Of a DNA stretch of 32,231 bases, positions 1 to 7,623 are shown in pieces. Positions within the stretch are counted from its first letter, which is position 1; each line of letters begins with the position of its first letter. A program made the position numbers and the translations under genes. This stretch comes from Pseudoxanthomonas sp. (GTDB lineage Bacteria > Pseudomonadota > Gammaproteobacteria > Xanthomonadales > Xanthomonadaceae), in contig NZ_JANJUE010000057.1 in assembly GCF_024710765.1 (NCBI RefSeq), positions 1-32,231 of the forward strand. Reading direction: 5' to 3'. The notes beneath the pieces are model-generated. The model saw only the letters and a list, made by a program, of their open reading frames with translations, searched no databases and had not been told where the DNA came from.

Positions 1-793
1 TGCGTGGCGCCAGCATGCCACCCTGGCTGTGTCCGAGCACGAACACGCGCTTGCCGTCGATGCCGGGCTGCGCGCGCAGGGTGGCGATCGCGGCGACCGC
101 GTCGTCGGTGACCTCGTCATCGACGGTGAACGGTTTGCCGCTGGTGAAATCCTGCGGACGCGCCTTGCTGCGCTTCTCGTAGCGCAGCACCGCGACGCCC
201 TGCGCGGCCAGGCCGCGGGCGATGTCCAGGAACGGGCGGTTGGGGCCGACGGTTTCGTTGCGATCCTGCGGGCCGGAGCCGTGTACCAGCACCACGGCGG
301 GGAAGGGACCGGCGCCCTTGGGCATCGCCAGGGTCGCGGCCAGCGCCTGTTCGCCGGTCCCCACGGTGAGTTCGCGCTCCTGGTAGGACGCATCGGCGGG
401 AACCGGCGTGGCGGCCGCCGGCGGCGCCGGCTGCAGCAGGAAGCCGGCCACCTTGCCCTGCGCGTTCACCGCGACCTGCGCGTTGATCGCGCCATTGGCG
501 AACTCCAGCCGGATCAACGCGACCTGCATGTCCTGATGCGGCATGACCTTGGGCTCGCCGCGCGTGCGCAGTTCGCCCATCTGGGCCGGCAGCGATTCCC
601 ACACCGCCTTCAGCTTGTCCTGCGGGACCGCCGTGGCCATTTCCGGTGAGAACATCGCCTCGGCGGCGGCGTAGTCGCCGCCCTGCAGGTGGTCCAGCAG
701 GCGGTTGGCAATCGCGCCGGGCGCGTCGGCGGCGAACGTGGCCGGTGAGAACAGCGCGCCGAGCACCAGCGCAATCCACAAAGAAACGCGCAT
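1..793 (-). CDS. Alpha/beta hydrolase with N-terminal DUF3887-like domain, 3' end cut by window edge
   Basis: The first 264 residues are visible. The protein starts with a signal peptide (about 22 residues, ending around TFAADAP). A DUF3887-like small alpha+beta region follows (about 25-125) with the ANRLLDHLQGGDY pattern. The hydrolase core comes next, with an oxyanion-hole type VLVHGSGPQDRNE stretch and the nucleophile elbow GHSQGG, Ser about 256, just before the window ends. The acid and histidine of the triad would lie beyond the edge. It is probably an exported or periplasmic esterase/peptidase-like hydrolase; the substrate is unknown. The ATG at 793 is preceded by AAGGAG inside the end of the upstream DUF4177 gene, whose TGA lies 1 base before it, so translation is probably coupled. 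It is the last gene of the SPFH cluster. Confidence 0.85.
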   Translation of the reverse strand, partial: MRVSLWIALVLGALFSPATFAADAPGAIANRLLDHLQGGDYAAAEAMFSPEMATAVPQDKLKAVWESLPAQMGELRTRGEPKVMPHQDMQVALIRLEFANGAINAQVAVNAQGKVAGFLLQPAPPAAATPVPADASYQERELTVGTGEQALAATLAMPKGAGPFPAVVLVHGSGPQDRNETVGPNRPFLDIARGLAAQGVAVLRYEKRSKARPQDFTSGKPFTVDDEVTDDAVAAIATLRAQPGIDGKRVFVLGHSQGGMLAPR

Positions 794-794
794 C

Positions 795-974
795 TCAGAT
801 CTCCTTCTTGAAGATCATCTGCACCGCGGTCATCGGTGCCGGCACGATGATGTTCACCAGCTCCCAGCCCTGCGCACCCTGGCGATTGAGCTCGTTCTGC
901 AGTTCCTCGTGCTTGAGTCCGCCCATCAGGCCGGGCTTCACTTCGATGACCTGGTAGGTCCAGCGCTTGCTCAT
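795..974 (-). CDS. DUF4177 family small protein
   Basis: A 59-residue protein with the YQVIEVKPG...LNRQGAQGWELV...FKKEI pattern of DUF4177, a small family of unknown function found next to many membrane and stress genes. The start MSKRWTYQ at 974 is chosen because AGGAGAGGAAC precedes it at proper spacing; an in-frame extension upstream has no ribosome site. There is no signal peptide and no cysteine. It sits 58 bases after the ribbon-helix-helix gene and 1 base before the hydrolase gene, all on the minus strand, so it is probably part of the SPFH operon. Family assignment is from the pattern alone. Confidence 0.8.
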   Translation of the reverse strand: MSKRWTYQVIEVKPGLMGGLKHEELQNELNRQGAQGWELVNIIVPAPMTAVQMIFKKEI

Positions 975-1032
975 GTTCCTCTCCTTGTGTCGATTGCTCC
1001 GCGGGCCCGTCGCCGTGCGCCGGGGGACGCGT

Positions 1033-1218
1033 CTAGTTGCCGTCTTCCGATTCGGGGGATGACGCGGGTTTGGGCAGGCGGCCCGCCTTGCGCAGCGCGT
1101 CGCGCAGCACGTACTCGATCTGCGCGTTGAGCGAACGCAGTTCGTCATCCGCCCAGCGCTGCGCCGCGTTCAGCACGTCGGCGTTGATGCGCAGGGGATA
1201 GGCTTTCTTCTCGGCCAC
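1033..1218 (-). CDS. Arc-type ribbon-helix-helix DNA-binding protein
   Basis: A 61-residue protein if read from GTG at 1218 (VAEKKAYPLRI...). The KAYPLRI strand followed by two helices (ADVLNAAQRWADDELRSLN and AQIEYVLRDALRKAGR) is the ribbon-helix-helix plan of the Arc/MetJ class, which binds DNA as a dimer through the strand. An acidic SPESEDGN tail ends it. Translation from the ATG at 1290 would overlap the SPFH gene by 17 codons, so the GTG 20 bases after the SPFH stop is preferred, although its ribosome site is weak and may rely on coupling. Pairing of SPFH with an Arc-like regulator is common in this family of bacteria (from memory). It is a good candidate to bind the GATATC site in the operon promoter; that is inference. 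Confidence 0.85.
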   Translation of the reverse strand: MAEKKAYPLRINADVLNAAQRWADDELRSLNAQIEYVLRDALRKAGRLPKPASSPESEDGN

Positions 1219-1238
1219 GATGCTGCCCGTTGCCCGGC

Positions 1239-2123
1239 TCAGTACAGCGAGCCGGTGTTGACGATCGGCTGGGTGCTGCGATCGCCGCACAGCACCACCA
1301 ACAGGTTGCTGACCATCTGCGCCTTGCGCTCCTCGTCCAGCTGCACCACGCCGTTCTTCTGCAGTTCGGCCAGCGCCATCTCGACCATGCCGACCGCGCC
1401 GGCGACGATGCGAGTACGCGCGGCGATCACCGCGTTGGCCTGCTGGCGCTGCAGCATCGCCTGGGCGATTTCCGGCGCGTAGGCCAGGTGGCTGATGCGC
1501 GCGTCGATGACCTGCACGCCGGCATCGGCCAGGCGTTCGGCCAGTTCGTTCTTCAGGTGCTGGGAGATCTCGGTGGCGTGGCTGCGCAGGGCCAGCTGGC
1601 CTTCCTCGTGCTGGTCATACGGATAGCTGGTGGCCATCGCCCGCAGCGCGGATTCGGATTGGATGTGCACAAAGCTCTCGTAGTCGTCCACGTTGTAGAC
1701 GGCCTCGGAGGCATCGACCACCTGCCAGACGATCACCGCGGCGATCTCGATCGGGCTGCCGTCCAGTTCATTGACCTTGAGCTTGCCGCTTTCGAAGTTG
1801 CGCACGCGCAGGCTGACCTTCTTCTTGGAGTAGAAGGGGTTGTTCCAGCGCAGGCCGTTGTCCTTGACGGTGCCCACGTACTTGCCGAACAGGCTGATTA
1901 CCGCCGCCTGGTTGGGCTGCACGGTGTACAGGCCGATCAGACTGAAGAAGGCGAGCACGCCCAGGATGATGCCGGCGACGATGCGCAGGCCGGACACGAT
2001 GCCGGAGTGCTTGGGATCGGGGCCGATGCCGCTGGCGAACAGCCAGATGGCCAGGGCGGTCACCGCCAGCAGGGCGAGCAGGAAGGGGATGCCGGGCAGC
2101 GAGCGGATGGGATTCTCTTTCAT
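1239..2123 (-). CDS. SPFH/Band 7 domain membrane protein
   Basis: A 294-residue protein. Two hydrophobic segments lie near the start (about 9-31 and 44-66). The SPFH core begins at [19 protein letters not shown] and runs through [36 protein letters not shown] and SYPYD. A coiled-coil type stretch with [15 protein letters not shown] follows, and the tail is [18 protein letters not shown]. Proteins of this stomatin-like group scaffold membrane complexes and proteases; the exact role of this one is unknown. The ATG at 2123 has ACAAGGAGAG upstream. It is the first gene of a minus-strand cluster with the ribbon-helix-helix, DUF4177 and hydrolase genes. The promoter region carries a GATATC repeat that probably makes it a regulated unit. 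Confidence 0.92.
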   Translation of the reverse strand: MKENPIRSLPGIPFLLALLAVTALAIWLFASGIGPDPKHSGIVSGLRIVAGIILGVLAFFSLIGLYTVQPNQAAVISLFGKYVGTVKDNGLRWNNPFYSKKKVSLRVRNFESGKLKVNELDGSPIEIAAVIVWQVVDASEAVYNVDDYESFVHIQSESALRAMATSYPYDQHEEGQLALRSHATEISQHLKNELAERLADAGVQVIDARISHLAYAPEIAQAMLQRQQANAVIAARTRIVAGAVGMVEMALAELQKNGVVQLDEERKAQMVSNLLVVLCGDRSTQPIVNTGSLY

Positions 2124-2147
2124 GGTGGTCTCTCCTTGTTCGGATGA

Positions 2148-2175
2148 AAGATATCAAAATGATATCAGTTGGCAA
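2148..2175 (-). promoter_or_regulatory. Likely sigma-70 promoter of the SPFH operon
   Basis: On the minus strand, TTGCCA (2175-2170) and TATCTT (2153-2148) are separated by 16 bases, in the AT-rich gap between the divergent SPFH and purT genes, 25 bases before the SPFH start codon. The -35 matches the consensus at 4 of 6 positions and the -10 at 4 of 6. The -10 overlaps the left half of the GATATC repeat. Prediction only. Confidence 0.5.
2150..2166. promoter_or_regulatory. GATATC-N5-GATATC operator-like repeat
   Basis: Two perfect GATATC hexamers are separated by AAAAT, centre to centre 11 bases, one helical turn. Each hexamer is a palindrome, so the site is both a direct and an inverted repeat. 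It lies inside the likely SPFH promoter and covers part of its -10 element. This is what one expects for two dimers of a ribbon-helix-helix repressor bound on the same face of DNA. The Arc-type protein of the same operon is the natural candidate binder (inference). Confidence 0.55.
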
Positions 2176-2253
2176 GTGCCGTCTGTCGGCGGGAGAGGGC
2201 GGAGGGACCGGGCCGGTAGAATGCCGCTCCCTCCCGCATCGGAATTCCGCCCC

Positions 2254-3438
2254 ATGGTCGACCTCGGTACCCCGCTCAGTCCCCACGCCACCCGGGTCCT
2301 GCTGCTCGGGTCGGGCGAACTGGGCAAGGAGGTCGCGCTGGAACTGCAGCGGCTGGGCGTGGAAGTCATCGCGGCCGACCGTTACGCCGATGCCCCGGCC
2401 ATGCAGGTCGCACACCGCGCGCATGTGCTCGACATGCTGGATCCGGCCGCGGTCCGCGCGCTGGTCGCGCGGGAACGCCCGCACGTGATCGTCCCGGAGA
2501 TCGAGGCCATCCACACCGACACCCTGGTGGCGCTGGAAGCCGAAGGCGCCGCCCGGGTCATCCCGACCGCCCGCGCCGCCCGCCTGACCATGGATCGCGA
2601 GGGCATCCGCCGGCTGGCCGCCGAAACCCTGGGCCTGCCGACCTCGCCGTACCGCTTCGTCGATACCGAGGCCGAGTACGGCGAGGCCATCGCCGCCATC
2701 GGCCTGCCGTGCGTGGTCAAGCCGGTGATGTCGTCCTCCGGCAAGGGCCAGAGCACGGTGCGCGGCGACGCCGACATCGCCCCGGCCTGGGAATACGCGC
2801 AGACCGGCGGGCGCGCCGGCGCCGGCCGCTGCATCGTCGAGGGCTTCATCGACTTCGACTACGAAATCACCCTGCTGACCGTGCGCCATGCCGGCGGCAC
2901 TTCGTTCTGCGAACCCATCGGCCATCTGCAGCGCGACGGCGACTACCGCGAAAGCTGGCAGCCGCAGCCGATGTCGGCGCGCGCGCGGGAGAACGCGCAG
3001 GCGGTAGCGCGCGCGGTCACCGACAACCTGGGTGGCTGGGGCGTGTTCGGCGTCGAGTTGTTCGTGAAGGGCGACGAGGTGTGGTTCAGCGAAGTCTCGC
3101 CGCGCCCGCACGACACCGGCCTGGTCACCCTGGTCTCGCAGGAACTGAGCGAATTCGCGCTGCATGCGCGCGCCATCCTCGGCCTGCCGATTCCGGTCAT
3201 CCGCCAGCAGGGTCCGTCCGCCTCGTGCGCGGTGCTGGCGCATGGCCATGGCGTGCCGGTGTTCTCCAACGTGGACCAGGCACTGGCCGCGCCGGACACC
3301 GCGCTGCGCCTGTTCGGCAAACCGCGGGTGGAAGGCCATCGCCGGGTCGGCGTGACCCTGGCGCGCGCCGCCGACATCGACACCGCCCGCACGATCGCGC
3401 GCGACGCCGCCGACGCCCTCGGTATCGAACTCAAGTAA
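2254..3438 (+). CDS. purT: Formate-dependent phosphoribosylglycinamide formyltransferase PurT
   Basis: A 394-residue ATP-grasp enzyme that uses formate and ATP to formylate GAR in step 3 of purine synthesis, in the cytoplasm. The N-terminus [23 protein letters not shown] matches the known PurT start very closely and fixes the ATG at 2254; length fits the family (392 in E. coli). Further family blocks are [31 protein letters not shown] in the ATP-grasp part, [15 protein letters not shown], and [17 protein letters not shown] with metal/ATP ligands. A TAGAAT -10-like hexamer is at 2217-2222 but no clear -35 is seen. A small conserved gene follows after 7 bases and probably shares the transcript. 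Confidence 0.97.
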   Translation: MVDLGTPLSPHATRVLLLGSGELGKEVALELQRLGVEVIAADRYADAPAMQVAHRAHVLDMLDPAAVRALVARERPHVIVPEIEAIHTDTLVALEAEGAARVIPTARAARLTMDREGIRRLAAETLGLPTSPYRFVDTEAEYGEAIAAIGLPCVVKPVMSSSGKGQSTVRGDADIAPAWEYAQTGGRAGAGRCIVEGFIDFDYEITLLTVRHAGGTSFCEPIGHLQRDGDYRESWQPQPMSARARENAQAVARAVTDNLGGWGVFGVELFVKGDEVWFSEVSPRPHDTGLVTLVSQELSEFALHARAILGLPIPVIRQQGPSASCAVLAHGHGVPVFSNVDQALAAPDTALRLFGKPRVEGHRRVGVTLARAADIDTARTIARDAADALGIELK

Positions 3439-3445
3439 GGATCGG

Positions 3446-3742
3446 ATGATGAACGGAAACGAAGGCTACGCGGTGTTCTTCTTCCCTCAGGCGCTGGAAG
3501 CGCTGGGCGAGGCGATCAAGCCCTACCTGGTGCAGGTGGAAGGCGGCGAACCGCACCTCCTGTGCCGCGAAATCGATACCGCCGGCGCGCTGATCGAAAT
3601 GACGCTGGAAGGCCTCGCGCCGGACGGCAAGACCGTGCAGATCGAAGTCATGGTCCCCGGCAGCATGGTCAAGATGATCGTCTCCGCCCGCAGCGACGGC
3701 GCCATCGGCTTCAGCCCGCGCACGACGGTGGTGGGTTCCTAG
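3446..3742 (+). CDS. Small conserved protein downstream of purT, unknown function
   Basis: A 98-residue acidic cytoplasmic protein with no signal peptide and no membrane segment (NEGYAVFFFPQALEALGEAIKPYL..., then PGSMVKMIVSARSDGAIGF). I do not recognise a named domain. Two ATG codons stand in tandem at 3446 and 3449; AAGG at 3437-3440 is spaced 5 and 8 bases from them, so 3449 may be the true start. It begins 7 bases after purT and is probably co-transcribed. GC use is as in the core genes on both sides, so it looks like an old resident. Confidence 0.75.
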   Translation: MMNGNEGYAVFFFPQALEALGEAIKPYLVQVEGGEPHLLCREIDTAGALIEMTLEGLAPDGKTVQIEVMVPGSMVKMIVSARSDGAIGFSPRTTVVGS

Positions 3743-3759
3743 CCGCCCCGCGTCCCGCC

Positions 3760-3780
3760 TTCGCGACTCACATCGCTCCC
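3760..3780 (-). repeat. Degenerate GTAG-type REP copy
   Basis: TTCGCGACTCACATCGCTCCC is a worn copy of the same REP unit seen at 3906-3928; it has lost the terminal CTAC. It stands 18 bases after the stop of the small gene behind purT. Confidence 0.55.
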
Positions 3781-3796
3781 CCAGGAAAATGCCCTT

Positions 3797-3819
3797 GTAG
3801 GAGCGACGTAAGTCGCGAC
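3797..3819 (+). repeat. GTAG-type REP element
   Basis: GTAGGAGCGACG-TAA-GTCGCGAC: a GTAG head followed by an imperfect hairpin (GCGAC and GTCGC arms). This is the form of the REP/SMAG repeats dispersed by REP-associated transposases in Stenotrophomonas and relatives. It forms a head-to-head arrangement with the copy at 3906-3928. Confidence 0.8.
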
Positions 3820-3905
3820 GGAAAAACCAGCAGGCAAGGGAGCCCGGGACCACGCGGCCATCCGTCCCCCCGGAATCGCGCTTGTCTCAGTCGGCTTCGG
3901 CGACG

Positions 3906-3928
3906 GTCGCGACTCACGTCGCTCCTAC
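3906..3928 (-). repeat. GTAG-type REP element, inverted copy
   Basis: Read on the minus strand it begins GTAGGAGCGACGTGAGTCGC, nearly the same as the copy at 3797-3819 but in opposite orientation. The two make a BIME-like pair in the 200-base gap, 14 bases beyond the stop codon of the phosphatase-fold gene. Such pairs often act as 3' transcript boundaries. Confidence 0.8.
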
Positions 3929-3942
3929 AAAGGGGCAGGCGG

Positions 3943-5157
3943 TCAGGGCTTCAGATCCGCCCATACCAGATGATGGTCGCTGCCATCGGCGATGGCGGCA
4001 TCGGCATCGTCCTTCGCGGGCCAGAACACGCCGCCACCCTCGTAGGCGAAGCCGGTGGAGGGCAGCACGTAGTCCAGCCGCATCGCGCCGGCTTTCGGTC
4101 CGAAGTCGCCGGTGACGTGGCCGGGGGCGCCGCGATGGGCGATGCCCTTGGCCGCGTAGGCTTCCGCGGTTTCCGCGCCACCGCGGCTCTGCGGGGTGGC
4201 ATGACGCATCACCCGCGGGTGTTCCAGCAGTTCCAGGATGGCGTCGTGGCGGCCATCGCCATCGACCGGATCGTTGTTGAGATCACCGGCGATGACGAAG
4301 CGCGCCTCCTGCGCCAGGCCGCCGCAGGCCCCGGCGTCGTCGCACAGCCAGGGCTTGTCGCCGGGACTGATGTATTCGCGCCACAGGCGCAGCTCGTCGT
4401 GGTTGCGCGCGCCGTTGCGATCCTCCGGACCATCGAACACCGGCGGCGTCGGATGCGACACCAGGAAATGCACCACGCCGGTCGCCGTGCGCACCGGCAC
4501 GTCCCAGTGCGACTTCGACGACAACCGCAACTGCGCCCACACCTCATCGCGATACCACGGCTTGCCGGTGGCCGGATCGATCGGGCGCGCCGCGCCGGGC
4601 AGGCTGCTCCAGCGCAGCAACTGGAACGTGCGCACCTGCGCGGCGTCGATCGGATGCTTCGACAGCACCAGCATGCCGTACTGGCCCGGGTGCAGGCCGT
4701 AGCCCCAGGCGTCGTTGCCGCGCGCGCGGCCTTCGCCGCCGGCCTCGCCGTTGTTGTCCAGATCCAGGCCGCTGGGCACGCCGGTGTTGACCGGGGCCAG
4801 GTAGCGGTAGGGATAGCGCAGCGCGTCGCCGCCGCCGGGCTGGGCGACTTCCAGATAGCGCTGCTGGAACAGATCCGCCGCGCGGTGGGCGTCGTCGTAA
4901 TCGAACTCGTTGAGCAGCACCAGATCCGGGCGCACCTTCTGCAGCACCGCGGCGATCTTGCGCGCGTGCGCGCTGTCGCCTTCCAGTTCGCGGATCACCC
5001 CGCCGGCCTCGTCCGAATACAGCGAGGTGTTGTAGGTGGCCACGCGCAGGCGCGCGGAGCTTTCGGCGAGAGTGGCGGCGGGGTCACCGTGCACGTTGAC
5101 GTTCACGCAGGCAGTGAGCAGGGAAAGCAGGCAGGCGGGCAGGAGGAAGGTTCGCAT
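3943..5157 (-). CDS. Endonuclease/exonuclease/phosphatase-fold lipoprotein
   Basis: A 404-residue protein. Residues 1-17 form a lipoprotein signal with lipobox LLTAC (Cys 17), so it is probably anchored on the periplasmic side. The EEP fold motifs appear in order: RVATYNTSLY (metal/phosphate Asn), LLNEFDYDD (metal Glu), VSHPTPPVFDG (His), FVIAGDLNNDP (Asp/Asn), RLDYVLPSTG and SDHHLVWADL (catalytic Asp-His pair). All key residues are present, so it should be an active metal-dependent phosphodiesterase or nuclease; the substrate is unknown. It is followed by the bpt gene region upstream on the same strand with a 45-base gap, and has no strong ribosome site. GTAG repeats lie beyond its 3' end. 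Confidence 0.88.
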   Translation of the reverse strand: MRTFLLPACLLSLLTACVNVNVHGDPAATLAESSARLRVATYNTSLYSDEAGGVIRELEGDSAHARKIAAVLQKVRPDLVLLNEFDYDDAHRAADLFQQRYLEVAQPGGGDALRYPYRYLAPVNTGVPSGLDLDNNGEAGGEGRARGNDAWGYGLHPGQYGMLVLSKHPIDAAQVRTFQLLRWSSLPGAARPIDPATGKPWYRDEVWAQLRLSSKSHWDVPVRTATGVVHFLVSHPTPPVFDGPEDRNGARNHDELRLWREYISPGDKPWLCDDAGACGGLAQEARFVIAGDLNNDPVDGDGRHDAILELLEHPRVMRHATPQSRGGAETAEAYAAKGIAHRGAPGHVTGDFGPKAGAMRLDYVLPSTGFAYEGGGVFWPAKDDADAAIADGSDHHLVWADLKP

Positions 5158-5202
5158 GCCGCCATTCTGACATGGGCGCCGCCGCCGCCGATGACAGCGC
5201 GG

Positions 5203-5940
5203 TTACGGATCCGGCGGCGGCTGGAAATCCCGCCAGCCGCGGCCGTCGTAGGCTTCCAGCGGATGGAAGCGGCGCTTGTAGTCCATCTTGCGATGGCCGT
5301 GGATCCAGTAGCCCAGGTACAGATGAGGCAGGCCTTCGCGGCGCGCCCAGGCGATCTGGCGCAGGATCGCCAGCGTGCCCAGTCCACGCGCGGTAAGTTC
5401 GGGATCGTAGAAGGTGTAAACGGCCGACAGCGCTTCCGGCAGCAGGTCGGTCACTGCCACCGCCAGCAGCTTTCCGTGCTCACGCAGCTCCAGGAAGCGG
5501 CTGTTGGCCCAGCTGCCGATCAGGAACTGTTCGAATTCGACCGCGCCGTGATCGTCCATGCCGCCCAGCGGATGCCGCGCGCTCAGGTAACGCTGGTACA
5601 GCGCCAGGTGTTCGGCGCCGCGTTCGGCCGCCACCACCCGCACCTCCACGTCCTGGTTCTGCCGCGCGCAGCGGCGCTGGCTGCGATCCGGTTCGAACCG
5701 CGCTACTGGAATCCGCACCGCCACGCAGGCCTGGCAACCCAGGCAATGCGGCCGGTAGACGATGTCGCCGGAACGGCGGAAGCCCCACGCCAGTGCGTTG
5801 GGATAGAACATCGGCAGGCGCGGGTCGCGCGGATCCAGCACCAGGTCGCGCGCGTTCCGATCCGGCCAGTAGCCGCACGGATGCTCGCCGGTGTGGAACA
5901 GGCGCAGGTCTTCGGCGGGCTGTGGGGGATTGTTGCCCAT
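5203..5940 (-). CDS. bpt: Aspartate/glutamate leucyltransferase (N-end rule)
   Basis: A 245-residue enzyme of the ATE/Bpt family. It moves leucine from Leu-tRNA onto N-terminal Asp or Glu of proteins and so marks them for ClpS/ClpAP degradation. Diagnostic blocks are [22 protein letters not shown] near the start, [18 protein letters not shown] with the conserved cysteines, GGMDDH, and in the second half [42 protein letters not shown]. The ATG at 5940 overlaps the TGA of the PAP2 gene by one base (TGATG); a GTG one codon earlier would give a GTGA overlap. Either way it is translationally coupled to that gene. Confidence 0.95.
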   Translation of the reverse strand: MGNNPPQPAEDLRLFHTGEHPCGYWPDRNARDLVLDPRDPRLPMFYPNALAWGFRRSGDIVYRPHCLGCQACVAVRIPVARFEPDRSQRRCARQNQDVEVRVVAAERGAEHLALYQRYLSARHPLGGMDDHGAVEFEQFLIGSWANSRFLELREHGKLLAVAVTDLLPEALSAVYTFYDPELTARGLGTLAILRQIAWARREGLPHLYLGYWIHGHRKMDYKRRFHPLEAYDGRGWRDFQPPPDP

Positions 5941-6527
5941 CACGATGCCGCCAGTTTCGGTGCAAGCCAGATGAAGAGCACGCCCGCGCCGGCACCGGCC
6001 AGTGCGCCGGCCACCAGATCGCGTGGCACGTGCCGGCGCAGCACCAGTCGCGACCACGCCACCAGCGCGGCGAACAGGCCCGCGGCGATGCCCCAGGCCG
6101 GATGAACCTGCGCCAGCAGCAAGGCCGCGTACGTCACGAACGCCATGTGCAGCGACAGCTTGCACCAGCGCGCGCCGAGCATCGCCACCGCGATCAACGC
6201 GGCCGCCAGGGCCAGCCCCAGCGCCAGTTGCGGTGGCTGCCCGGCGATCCCGCCCAACACCGCCGCCAATGCCAGCGCGACCAGCAGGAACCGGTTCAAG
6301 GTCCGGCGCTCCTCGTGCCGGCTCGCATCCACGTGCTGCCAGCGCCCGCGCCGCACCTGCCAGCCCGACCAGCCCATCACCAGCGCGGCGAAGGCGGCAA
6401 AACCCACCCCCATCCATGCCGCCTCGCGTACGCCCAGCGTGCGCGTCGCCAGCAACAGCGCGGCCGCCGGCAACACCAGCATCGGGTGGCCGAGGATGGA
6501 AACGGCGCGGGCGAGGGCGTGGATCAT
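5940..6527 (-). CDS. PAP2-type integral membrane phosphatase-like protein
   Basis: A 195-residue protein with about six hydrophobic segments. The C-terminal half has SLHMAF and [20 protein letters not shown], which resemble the second and third PAP2 phosphatase motifs (SxxxH and SRxxxxxH...D). The first motif (KxxxxxxRP) is not clearly visible, so the catalytic status is uncertain. Such proteins dephosphorylate lipid phosphates, for example undecaprenyl diphosphate, at the inner membrane. The gene is transcribed into bpt with an overlapping stop/start. The shared position with bpt seems typical of the family of bacteria (from memory) and does not prove a shared task. Confidence 0.75.
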   Translation of the reverse strand: MIHALARAVSILGHPMLVLPAAALLLATRTLGVREAAWMGVGFAAFAALVMGWSGWQVRRGRWQHVDASRHEERRTLNRFLLVALALAAVLGGIAGQPPQLALGLALAAALIAVAMLGARWCKLSLHMAFVTYAALLLAQVHPAWGIAAGLFAALVAWSRLVLRRHVPRDLVAGALAGAGAGVLFIWLAPKLAAS

Positions 6528-6673
6528 GCGGCCAGCATACTGCGCGCCCGTCGTCGCGTCGCATGCGACCGGCTGGAACCTGAATCCGTTCGTCGTCGCG
6601 TCAACCGGGGGAACGGACGGGCGTTTTCCCGGTCAGTGGCGCAACCGCGCCGCGTGATCAGGAGAACCCGAAC

Positions 6674-7393
6674 ATGACCCGCAACAAGACCCTGCTCGTG
6701 GTGGCCGTGCTGACCGCATTGGGCGCAGGCACCGCCTTCGCCGCCACCCAGTCCGCGCCGGCCGCCGGCGCTTCCCGTCCGACCCTGGACAAGAACGGCG
6801 ACGGCGTCATCGATCGCGCCGAGGCTGCCGCGCATCCGCGCCTGGCCGAGCACTTCGACACGCTCGACAAGAACAAGGACGGAAAGCTGAGCGCCGACGA
6901 GCGCCCGCATCGCGGCCACGGCATGGGCGGCCATCGTCGCGGCACCGGTGGCCACGGCGGCATGATGAAGCAGCTGGACAAGGACGGCGATGGCCGCGTC
7001 AGCAAGGCCGAAGCCGCCGCGCAGCCACGCTTCGCCGGGAACTTCGCGAAGATGGACGCGAACGGCGACGGTTACATCGACGCCAAGGATCGTGAATTGC
7101 GCGGCAAGCAACGCCGTGACGAATGGTTCGCCAATGCCGATGCCGACAAGGACGGCAAGCTGACCCGCGCCGAGGTCGACGCGGCCGACGCCAACCGCCG
7201 CGCGCAGCACCAGCAGCGCATGCAGGCGCGCGGCGCCGAGCGTTTCGCCGCCGCCGATGCCAACAAGGACGGCCGCATCAGCCGCGACGAAGCCAAGGGC
7301 AAGCCGCGCCTGGCCGAGCGTTTCGATCAGCTCGACGCCAACAAGGATGGCTTCCTAGGCCAGGACGAACTGAAGCCACGCTCGCCGCGCTGA
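6674..7393 (+). CDS. Secreted EF-hand protein with seven calcium-binding loops
   Basis: A 239-residue protein. A signal peptide covers about residues 1-23 (ends TAFAA). Seven 12-residue EF-hand loops of the DxDxDG type lie at about 39-50, 65-76, 102-113, 128-139, 156-167, 195-206 and 221-232. They keep Asp at 1 and 5, Gly at 6 and mostly Glu at 12; the fourth ends in Asp and should bind less tightly. Between loops 2 and 3 is a His/Gly-rich linker (about 79-96, five His) that could bind transition metals. ATCAGGAGAACC precedes the ATG at 6674. It stands alone on the plus strand between two minus-strand units, so it has its own promoter. It is probably a periplasmic calcium buffer or sensor. 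Confidence 0.92.
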   Translation: MTRNKTLLVVAVLTALGAGTAFAATQSAPAAGASRPTLDKNGDGVIDRAEAAAHPRLAEHFDTLDKNKDGKLSADERPHRGHGMGGHRRGTGGHGGMMKQLDKDGDGRVSKAEAAAQPRFAGNFAKMDANGDGYIDAKDRELRGKQRRDEWFANADADKDGKLTRAEVDAADANRRAQHQQRMQARGAERFAAADANKDGRISRDEAKGKPRLAERFDQLDANKDGFLGQDELKPRSPR

Positions 7394-7417
7394 ACCTGGC
7401 GCACATCGTTCCACCGC

Positions 7418-7444
7418 ACACCGGCCGCCCAGCGCGGCCGGTGT
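7418..7444 (+). terminator. Likely terminator of the EF-hand gene
   Basis: A perfect 11-bp stem (ACACCGGCCGC / GCGGCCGGTGT) with loop CCAGC starts 24 bases after the EF-hand stop codon. Only a poor T-run follows (CGTCTCC), as is often the case in this GC-rich group, so termination strength is uncertain. Confidence 0.6.
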
Positions 7445-7486
7445 CGTCTCCGCGGTGGTTCCCCGACAACCGCGCGATCGTCACTT

Positions 7487-7509
7487 GTGGAAGCGACGTA
7501 AGTCGCGAC
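7487..7509 (+). repeat. GTAG-type REP element, head mutated to GTGG
   Basis: GTGGAAGCGACG-TAA-GTCGCGAC is the same unit as at 3797-3819 with two changes in the head. It lies in the 230-base gap between the convergent EF-hand and first sigma genes. I see no gene in the rest of that gap. Confidence 0.7.
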
Positions 7510-7623
7510 GAGGCATCGAAGCGCCGGAAACATCACGCAAGGGCAGGACTTCCCCCAAACATCCGGAACCGCACAACACCAGTCCTGCCGCCGAAAAATG
7601 AGCTGGAAGCCAGAGCAGCCTGC

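Noticed and set aside
5941..6564. In-frame N-terminal extension of bpt on the minus strand
   Set aside because: Runs over the PAP2 gene in another frame, is Gly/Ala/Arg low-complexity, and family homology starts at [12 protein letters not shown].
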